Source of the DNA: Pseudomonas moraviensis
GTDB lineage: Bacteria > Pseudomonadota > Gammaproteobacteria > Pseudomonadales > Pseudomonadaceae
DNA length: 64,000 nucleotides
Direction: 5' to 3'
Assembly (NCBI RefSeq): GCF_900105805.1
Contig: NZ_LT629788.1
Coordinates: forward strand, 5,998,501-6,062,500
Shown here: piece by piece, positions 58,501 to 64,000 of the stretch
How the letters are laid out: each line of letters begins with the position of its first letter
How positions within the stretch are numbered: the first letter of the stretch is position 1
Made by a program: the position numbers and the translations under genes
Notes under the pieces: generated by a model
What the model saw: the letters and a program-made list of their open reading frames with translations, nothing else
What the model was told of the DNA's origin: nothing
Databases searched by the model: none

Positions 58501-61315
58501 CACTCACGCCTACCCGAGAGGTGAGGTATTCGATCATGCCGGCCTGCTGTTGGAGCAGGTAGTTGAACAGCCGCGCTTCGCGAAACCTGACACCGTCGGG
58601 TGCGTCCGGGGTATAGAGCAACACCGGGTTATCGGAATGGCTGAACAGCCACACATCCATCACCCACTCGCCATCGATCATCAATCGATGGATCGGGTAT
58701 TTGGTGCGCGTTGGCCCCGAGGTTTCCTCCATGCTGGTGATGCTTTGCTCCAGCCATTGCCGATCGCTGCGGCTGATATGTCCTTGCAGCTGGCATTCCA
58801 GCGCGGCGACCTTCATCTGGCGCTGAGTAATCGCCAGGGTCGCGTTGCGTCTGAAATCGTAGCCCTCGCTGGTCGAGCTCTGCAGGTCATCCCTGACCTT
58901 GTTGGTGTAGCGTTCGCCGATCCACACCCCGGTGACCGAGCGTGCGACGTTCTGTGCGGTCAGGTTGCTGACATCGATGCCCGGCGGCCCCTTGAAGCGT
59001 GCCGAGCGGGAGAATTTCTCATCGAGAAAGCCGACGCCATCGGCATAGCCGTCGCGATACAACTGGGTATACGTCAGCGGTTTCGGCGTCAATGAGGGCA
59101 CGATGGACATCGGCGCGTAGGCCCAGACGGTATCCGGGTCGACATCATTGGCCGAGCGCTTGAGCAGGCGGTTCAGACTGATCTTCGCCTGTTGGTGCAC
59201 GTAGTCATCAAAAGCCGGAAATTGGCTGCCGGACAAGGCGTGCTGGTTGAACCCGCGCAACGCGCCTTCGGCCTCTTCGCTCAGGGTCGAGAGTTGTCTG
59301 CGATCGGCAGCGGTGGTCGAGCGATACCACAGGGGGGTGCTGAAGTCGTAGTCATCGACGCGCGTAGCGAGCATGTGAACGGCCATCGCCTTCAGGCAGA
59401 CGAGATGGTCGCCACAGTGTTCGAAAGTGACCTTCTGGTGTTCCATCGCTTCAGGTCTGAAGCTCAGGCCCGCCAGTACTTTGCGCAGCGCCGGGCGAAA
59501 GCGCATCGGTGCGCGGCTGATCAGGTAGCCCGTCATGCTGTCGGCGGTATCGCTGTGTGTGGCCCAGCCCAGCAGATGGGTCTGGCATTCAAGCTCACTG
59601 TCGAAGGCCTGGAACTGTCGCTCGCGAGGGGCCTGCGGGGTGCACAGCAAGACACGCTTGACCGCGCCGCTGGCGTCGCTCTGGCGCAAGACCCATACAT
59701 CCTGCAGTTGTGCGCCGTGCACCGACAGAGTGGCGGCGCTCAGGAGCGGATCGCCGCCGCTGCGCAAGCGCTGGATCAACGACAAATCACTGTCGAGCAG
59801 GTGCCCCTGCAGGACTGCCGTATGGGCGAGGGCGACGATGCGTTGATCAAGCATTCGCTCAATGGCGGGCTTGATTGCGGCTCGGGCGTGCATGTCTTTT
59901 TGCAGGCGATTGAAGTCAACCCGGGGCTCCAGGCTTATCGCTTCCTTGACCAGCCATTGCGGTGTCAAGTCGACATAACGCTCCGGCAAGGGCGCGCCGT
60001 CGTAGGTGAGCGTGGTGTAGCTCAGGAATTCCGAGCCCGGCAATTCATCGCCCGTGTGCGGGCCGCGCAAGGACAGATCGAGCAGATTGCATTGATGCGT
60101 ATAAACGCCATAGCCCGGCACTCGGCGATCGGTGCTGATCTGCAGTTTTTCCGGCTCGAGATCGTCGATCTCCAGATCATCGCTCAGGCGTTCCAGCCAT
60201 TGCTGGCGCGCCAGTGCGATCAGACTGCCGACGGGCTCCATCAGATCGAGCAAACGTTCCCGCGCCTGCTGGTAGTTGCTCAAGTGCTGCGCCAGTTCGA
60301 TCTGTTTTGTGCTGCTGGCGCTGCGGTACCAGTCCGGTGCGCTGTAGCGCAAGTGGCGTTCGAACAGGGTCAGTGCGCGTAACTCCAGGCGCGGCGTGAG
60401 ATCCGGCAGGGCGGCGGTGACCGCTTTTTCCAGCGCTGTGAGCAATTGCGCAGGGTTTTGTTGCGGGTTGTCGGCGAAGCTCAAGGCGCGCTCGATATCC
60501 TGCGTGCGTTTTTCGATCAGCGCGTCGTAGGTGTGTTCGAACAGGGGTTTACTGTCGATTGGCGCGAGCGATAGCGGCCAGATCCCGGCGGCACCGACGT
60601 CGTGATAGCGCGTCGGCAGCATTTGCATGAAATCGAGACGGCCACTGCGCGAATTCAGCGACTCGCGCAGGTGACTATCGAGATCGGTCAGAGAATTGAA
60701 GAACTCGATGCCTCGTGCGGGCGTGAACAGCACGGCGTAGCCGACGTTTGAGCCGTTCAGCAGGTCGGTGACTCGCGGGCTGTCATTTTGCGTGACGACA
60801 AAGGCGCCGGCCAATTCGACGGTGGTGGCCTGATAGCTGAACTGCAGTGCATACATGGCGGGACGCAGCATCGGGCCCAGGCCGGTTTTTTTCAGCAACT
60901 CGCCGGCTTGCGGGTGCAGCAGGCGATCACTGACGGCCTGTTGTGCCTCGTGTTCGATGGCGGTGAAGCCCGCGTCATATTTGAGGAAGGTTTTTGCCGG
61001 CTTGCCGTCGATCTGGTCCCGCAGGTCCATGTTGATCAGCTGGGTGTTGAGCCTGATCTTCAGGGTTGCGATCAGCTTCTTGCCGTTTTCGCTTTGCAGG
61101 TCGCTGGTGTCCAGCTCCTGAAAAAGCAGACGGCTGCGTTGCTGATAGCTTGTCCGGTAGGTTTTCAGCTGTTCGTTGAGGCGTTTAAGGTAGGTCTGTC
61201 CGGTGGTCGGTTTGAGTTCGGGAAGCAGCGGCGTGGGTGTGTTGAACAGATAATCGCCGATCTGGTTGAGGTCGCTTCTGATCTCTTCGGGGGTGGGTGC
61301 TTTGGGGGTGCTCAC
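55592..61315 (-). CDS. Giant toxin-like protein (DUF6543/dermonecrotic-toxin type) with duplicated C-terminal domain
   Basis: A 1907-residue protein resembling the large Pseudomonas 'membrane-targeting effector/dermonecrotic toxin domain' proteins. The first ~950 residues are the DUF6543-type region. A hydrophobic stretch at about 1005-1050 (WTSVEWLAAIATAPFPLLSL) could insert in a membrane. The C-terminal part holds two related domains at about 1285-1485 and 1597-1785. Matched blocks are NLVIGAQPGS/NLLIGENPTE, RVHALDASTSYQL/RIRAIDCVASYHV and ETPGLADLHDAI/GVPGLGETLGAV. These resemble the C2-like region of Pasteurella toxin, but I see no complete catalytic motif. No signal peptide or secretion gene is adjacent. 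The GTG at 61315 is 9 bases after GGAG; the GTG at 61321 is too close to it. Confidence 0.75.
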   Translation of the reverse strand: MSTPKAPTPEEIRSDLNQIGDYLFNTPTPLLPELKPTTGQTYLKRLNEQLKTYRTSYQQRSRLLFQELDTSDLQSENGKKLIATLKIRLNTQLINMDLRDQIDGKPAKTFLKYDAGFTAIEHEAQQAVSDRLLHPQAGELLKKTGLGPMLRPAMYALQFSYQATTVELAGAFVVTQNDSPRVTDLLNGSNVGYAVLFTPARGIEFFNSLTDLDSHLRESLNSRSGRLDFMQMLPTRYHDVGAAGIWPLSLAPIDSKPLFEHTYDALIEKRTQDIERALSFADNPQQNPAQLLTALEKAVTAALPDLTPRLELRALTLFERHLRYSAPDWYRSASSTKQIELAQHLSNYQQARERLLDLMEPVGSLIALARQQWLERLSDDLEIDDLEPEKLQISTDRRVPGYGVYTHQCNLLDLSLRGPHTGDELPGSEFLSYTTLTYDGAPLPERYVDLTPQWLVKEAISLEPRVDFNRLQKDMHARAAIKPAIERMLDQRIVALAHTAVLQGHLLDSDLSLIQRLRSGGDPLLSAATLSVHGAQLQDVWVLRQSDASGAVKRVLLCTPQAPRERQFQAFDSELECQTHLLGWATHSDTADSMTGYLISRAPMRFRPALRKVLAGLSFRPEAMEHQKVTFEHCGDHLVCLKAMAVHMLATRVDDYDFSTPLWYRSTTAADRRQLSTLSEEAEGALRGFNQHALSGSQFPAFDDYVHQQAKISLNRLLKRSANDVDPDTVWAYAPMSIVPSLTPKPLTYTQLYRDGYADGVGFLDEKFSRSARFKGPPGIDVSNLTAQNVARSVTGVWIGERYTNKVRDDLQSSTSEGYDFRRNATLAITQRQMKVAALECQLQGHISRSDRQWLEQSITSMEETSGPTRTKYPIHRLMIDGEWVMDVWLFSHSDNPVLLYTPDAPDGVRFREARLFNYLLQQQAGMIEYLTSRVGVSAQTRVRTFLENAKKQLPKGLDKTTPSPARYDSTPATAAVSDLRSALYNMKLQRRIDNVHATTTSRAQMIAGLIWTSVEWLAAIATAPFPLLSLSTGLLLAFKDAMLALHAYRQGDHGEAFQHLLGYLFNSVGAVLTDLRPALRSLKLARRPLRQAIASAGNEQQNVVTLVDQVAPRPDWDDMRPVVFRGRIYLAGKNPDALGRYLLYRSKPNSPDIVSTGILVVRNSDGVMVRSGMVGGAPKYDAVPDTPSPRKDYGVVPKYRERVAMVMNPQFRDDVIKRGQDYMGVSPLSTMSGVVEGLASTRAAYMDQVEKLTTDATGHFAELAALPARAEVPAVAADTSFAQLINSDAFKGKNLVIGAQPGSIASKQVLIDSLDELIASGFKRLHVEYLADDIFHAKLENFNKKLSWENIKTHLRGVDHALGHTEKAPFSYLALMRAARKKNLRVHALDASTSYQLERAMTLADASPLTPRSNSIRNFYSHRKLSADIADAPDERWIVLTEQSRMCTFDETPGLADLHDAIAVRIEDIDLGQSARISLDSPGAISGDAAAKGDYLVQMPTAYKAPRAVPKPVAPAAASAQLGDYDMASSFHEGVVRLMRDRNGLDTFFNPAKEDRELFTAFIATRQRLGKAARAASSEFKHAKPDALPVIASDETFDTFLQKLADGRLNLLIGENPTEVSGKALLRKHMKAFKDAGYDTLYLANMFTDLHQAELDIFHLTQRMPERLRAHLQKLSADRPSGYVGNDNFNEVCEAAAKYNIRIRAIDCVASYHVKGLPDPELSRKEIFSYFATQVIKNDQLVHGPHKWMALVDATQTNYSLGVPGLGETLGAVSLHVRDSTPGLASSIQQGAWSTMIPEKAVNTRAVRSDFTLNIAVPGKKNIAPTPPVRRSKLTQPGMFLIENEGTSGTRLVHKSKAGEIVVTPIQANDQGLLFIDRWDKKDQGFKYLRTLIEMLVTDVKLTQVK

Positions 61316-61471
61316 GGGCACTTTCTCCAGGCTGAGGATGAAGGCTCAGCATGGCGAGGGAGGTGTTTTGCGGGGTGGTATATATGTATGTGTCGGGAGC
61401 TTCTTTGTGGAATGTCCTGTCTGGGTGGCGGCGAGCCTGCTCGCGAAGAGGCCCGCCAGACCAGCGCAGAT

Positions 61472-63187
61472 TCAAACCTGCGCGCTGACCTCCCGGCGAC
61501 TGACCAACCCCTCCAGCGCCTCACTCAAACTCGCTGCCTTGTCGCCCACCAGCAAATGCCAGACCCCACCGTCCAGGCGGCTGACACCCAGGCAGCCCAG
61601 CACCTTGAGCTGCGTCTCGGACAACGCCTTGTCATCGGCCAGTTGCAGGCGAATCCGGGTCATGGCGATGCAATCAAGCTGCAGTACATTGTCGCGGCCG
61701 CCCAGAGCATTCAGCCACTGCTGCGCCTCGTTGCTGGCAAGTGCAACGGTCTTCGGCTCCTCGACTGTCACGGCAGTGTCAACCGGCGCCCCACGGCCGA
61801 GCGCCGGCATCGCCAAGCGGATTTCATCAGCGATGCTATCGGCCAGCGGTCCGACCACGACCTGCAAACTGCCACCCTTGCCCGGGCGCACCACGGCCAT
61901 CGCGCCCAGCGCTTTCAGCCCGGCGTCCGACGCCTTGTTGCGGTCGAGCATTTCCAGGCGCAGTCGGGTCGTGCACGCGCCGACGGTCAGCAGATTCTCT
62001 GCGCCGCCCAAGGCCTTGATGTAAGCGCTGGCGCGTTCGGTTTGCGAAAGGACGGCTTTTTCTGCCGTGGCCACGTCTTCACGCCCCGGCGTCTTGAGGT
62101 TGAAACGGCGGATACAGAAATCGAACACCAGATAATAAATGACCGCGTAAGCCAGGCCGACAGGCACCACCAGCCAGCCGTTGGTGGACTTGCCCCAGCC
62201 GAGAATCATGTCGATGAAGCCACCGGAAAAGGTAAAGCCCAGATGAATGTTCAGGCCGTTGGTGATCGCCATCGACAGCCCGGTCAGCAGCGCATGCAGG
62301 AGGAACAGCAGCGGTGCGAGAAACATGAAGGCGAACTCGATCGGCTCGGTCACGCCGGTCAGAAACGAGGTCAGCGCCATGGATAAAAAGATCCCGCCCA
62401 TCACCTTGCGCCGCTCCGGCAGGGCATTGCGGTACATCGCCAGACAGGCGGCGGGCAGGCCGAAGATCATCATCGGGAACATGCCGGTCATGAACTGGCC
62501 GCCCTTCGGGTCGCCGGCGAAATAGCGCGACAGATCGCCAGTCACCAATGCCCCAGTGGTCGGATCGGTGAAGTTGCCGAAGACGAACCACGCCATGTTG
62601 TTGAGGATGTGATGCAGGCCGGTGACGATCAGCAGGCGGTTGAACACGCCGAAGACGAACGCGCCGATGCTGCCGCTTTCCATCATCAGCGCGCCGAACG
62701 CGTTGATGCCCTGCTGGATCGGCGGCCAGATGTAGCCGAACAGCACGCCCAGCCCGACCGCCGCGAACCCGGTGACAATCGGCACGAAACGCCGGCCACC
62801 GAAGAACGCCAGATACTCCGGCAGCTTGATGTCCTTGAAGCGGTTGTACAGCGCGCCGGCCAACAGGCCGCTGACGATCCCGGCGAGCATGCCCATGTTG
62901 ATGGTCGAATCGAGCACCTTGAGGGTAGAGATCATCACCAGATAACCGATCACCCCGGCCAGGCCGGCGGTGCCGTTGTTGTCTTTGGCGAAACCGACGG
63001 CGATGCCGATGGCGAAGATCATCGCCAGGTTGGCGAAGATCACTTGCCCGGCATCGTGAATGATCGCGATGTTCAACAGGTCGGTGTCGCCCAGGCGCAG
63101 CAGCAGGCCGGCGATCGGCAGGATCGCGATCGGCAGCATCAGCGCGCGGCCGAGGCGTTGCAGGCCTTCGATGAAGAGTTGGTACAT
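61472..63187 (-). CDS. nagE: NagE, N-acetylglucosamine PTS transporter (EIIC with two EIIB domains)
   Basis: Takes up and phosphorylates N-acetylglucosamine. The 571-residue protein has about ten membrane helices of the EIIC glucose/GlcNAc type (GLQRLGRALMLPIAILPIAG, LTGVTEPIEFAFMFLAPLLF). Then come a first EIIB domain with the phosphocysteine in VGACTTRLRLEML (about residue 415) and a second EIIB-like domain at the C-terminus. In the second, the equivalent site reads DCIAMTRIRL, so Ala replaces the cysteine and the only Cys lies two residues earlier. The ATG at 63187 (MYQLFIEGLQRLG) follows AAGGA. P. aeruginosa has the same nagE-nagF pair. Confidence 0.93.
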   Translation of the reverse strand: MYQLFIEGLQRLGRALMLPIAILPIAGLLLRLGDTDLLNIAIIHDAGQVIFANLAMIFAIGIAVGFAKDNNGTAGLAGVIGYLVMISTLKVLDSTINMGMLAGIVSGLLAGALYNRFKDIKLPEYLAFFGGRRFVPIVTGFAAVGLGVLFGYIWPPIQQGINAFGALMMESGSIGAFVFGVFNRLLIVTGLHHILNNMAWFVFGNFTDPTTGALVTGDLSRYFAGDPKGGQFMTGMFPMMIFGLPAACLAMYRNALPERRKVMGGIFLSMALTSFLTGVTEPIEFAFMFLAPLLFLLHALLTGLSMAITNGLNIHLGFTFSGGFIDMILGWGKSTNGWLVVPVGLAYAVIYYLVFDFCIRRFNLKTPGREDVATAEKAVLSQTERASAYIKALGGAENLLTVGACTTRLRLEMLDRNKASDAGLKALGAMAVVRPGKGGSLQVVVGPLADSIADEIRLAMPALGRGAPVDTAVTVEEPKTVALASNEAQQWLNALGGRDNVLQLDCIAMTRIRLQLADDKALSETQLKVLGCLGVSRLDGGVWHLLVGDKAASLSEALEGLVSRREVSAQV

Positions 63188-63210
63188 GGCGTATGTCCTT
63201 GTTGTTTTTG

Positions 63211-64000
63211 TTAGCGCAGTGGCCAATGTTGATGACAGGCGTGGCGAACGGCGGCGGCGCTGGAAAGCTTGAGCAGGTCGCGGCTCAGGCGCTGACATTC
63301 GGCTTCGTGCACCTGGCGCACGCGGTCCTTGATCTCACCGATCTGCACCGGGCTCACCGACAATTCGGTGACGCCCAGGCCGATCAGCACCGGCGTCGCC
63401 AGCGGGTCGGAGGCGAGGGCGCCGCAGACCCCGACCCAGCGTTTGTGCACCGCCGCGCCTTCGCAGGTCATGGCGATCAGGCGCAGCAGCGCCGGATGCA
63501 GGGCGTCGACCCGCGCCGCCAGGCCGGCGTGATCGCGGTCCATGGCCAGGGTGTATTGCGACAGATCGTTGGTGCCGATCGAGAGGAAGTCGGCGTGTTC
63601 GGCCAGTTGTTCGGCCTGCAGCGCGGCGGCGGGGACTTCGATCATCACGCCGATCTCCGGGCGCTCGGCAATGCCCAGCTCAAGACACAAGGCGTCGACG
63701 CGCTGGCGAATCTGCAGCAGTTCGTCAACTTCGGTGACCATCGGCAACAGAATCCGGCAGCGCTGCAGCGGCTTGACCTGCAACAGTGCGCGCAATTGTT
63801 GATCGAGTATTTCCGGACGCGCCTGAGCCAGGCGAATGCCGCGCAGACCGAGCACCGGGTTGGCCTCGGCGGGCAGCGGCAGGTAGTCGAGTTGCTTGTC
63901 GCCACCGACGTCGATGGTGCGAATGATCACCGACTTGTTGCCCATGGCATCGATGACCGCTTGATAGGCGCCGCGCTGTTCTGCGACGTCCGGTGCCGTC
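63211..64000 (-). CDS. nagF: NagF, multidomain PTS protein (EI portion; 5' part beyond the window)
   Basis: NagF carries EIIA, HPr and enzyme I domains and feeds phosphate to NagE. Only the C-terminal ~262 residues of the enzyme I barrel are inside. Motifs are IRTIDVGGDK, LGLRGIRLAQ, LPMVTEVDEL, MIEVPAAAL, LSIGTNDLSQYTLA and GVCGALASDP with the catalytic cysteine. The gene ends with HWPLR, 23 bases before the nagE start. The frame remains open to position 64000 (TAPDVAEQRGAYQAVIDAMG), so the N-terminal domains cannot be checked here. Confidence 0.9.
   Translation of the reverse strand, partial: TAPDVAEQRGAYQAVIDAMGNKSVIIRTIDVGGDKQLDYLPLPAEANPVLGLRGIRLAQARPEILDQQLRALLQVKPLQRCRILLPMVTEVDELLQIRQRVDALCLELGIAERPEIGVMIEVPAAALQAEQLAEHADFLSIGTNDLSQYTLAMDRDHAGLAARVDALHPALLRLIAMTCEGAAVHKRWVGVCGALASDPLATPVLIGLGVTELSVSPVQIGEIKDRVRQVHEAECQRLSRDLLKLSSAAAVRHACHQHWPLR

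Noticed and set aside
1..64000. CRISPR arrays, tRNA or rRNA genes, prophage
   Set aside because: No regular direct-repeat array, no cloverleaf tRNA pattern, no rRNA blocks and no phage structural genes were seen.

Overview
The window is chromosomal DNA of a Pseudomonas of the fluorescens lineage. The evidence is the alginate genes algD-alg8-alg44-algK-algE, the D-arginine genes dauB-dauA-dauR, the aapJQMP amino-acid transporter, the lepA-lepB-rnc-era-recO-pdxJ block and mltF|purL with nagE-nagF. All are close to their P. aeruginosa or P. putida relatives in sequence and local order. The intergenic DNA is full of fluorescens-type REP hairpins of three families. GC content and codon use look uniform, apart from a more AT-rich stretch upstream of algD and the mqsRA area.

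Layout. 1-6.8 kb: the first half of the alginate operon on the minus strand, cut inside algE at the left edge. 7.5-13 kb: yaaA, a divergent polysaccharide-deacetylase-like protein, a PIN-PhoH ATPase and moaC-moaD-moaE. 13-19.2 kb: an arginine-type periplasmic binding protein, then dauR, dauA, dauB, the RNA helicase rhlB and a carboxylesterase. 19.7-23.9 kb: aapJQMP. 23.9-26.8 kb: an mqsR-mqsA toxin-antitoxin pair divergent from a FadR-type regulator that overlaps a CynX/NimT-type exporter gene. 27-31 kb: small enzymes, the nucleoid protein NdpA and HU. 31.2-39.2 kb: rlmF, an IS110-family element, valS, holC and pepA. 39.3-41.9 kb: a 268-bp inverted-repeat element, then lptF-lptG. 42-48.1 kb: lepA to pdxJ. 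48.2-54.2 kb: mltF, purL and a YqfO-like protein. 54.2-55.1 kb: repeats and a structured leader. 55.1-61.3 kb: a DUF6124 gene and a 1907-residue toxin-like protein. 61.5-64 kb: nagE and the start of the reading into nagF, which runs off the right edge.

How the genes work together. algD makes GDP-mannuronate, Alg8 polymerises it under c-di-GMP control through Alg44, and AlgK and AlgE carry the polymer across the outer membrane. DauA oxidises D-arginine to the 2-ketoacid and DauB reductively aminates that to L-arginine under DauR control; the nearby binding protein and aapJQMP import amino acids. LptF and LptG form the inner-membrane part of the LPS exporter. NagE and NagF take up and phosphorylate N-acetylglucosamine.

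Most notable observations. (1) The IS110-family element sits exactly at a CT dinucleotide in a REP hairpin, and its 239-nt left non-coding end contains sequences matching both its REP target and its own end junction, as expected of a bridge RNA. (2) A REP pair of exactly 30 codons lies in frame inside the algK signal peptide. (3) A 268-bp element between pepA and lptF has perfect 32-bp terminal inverted repeats and two internal hairpins. (4) The giant toxin carries a duplicated C-terminal domain. (5) The DUF6124 gene has a long leader with mutually exclusive pairings.
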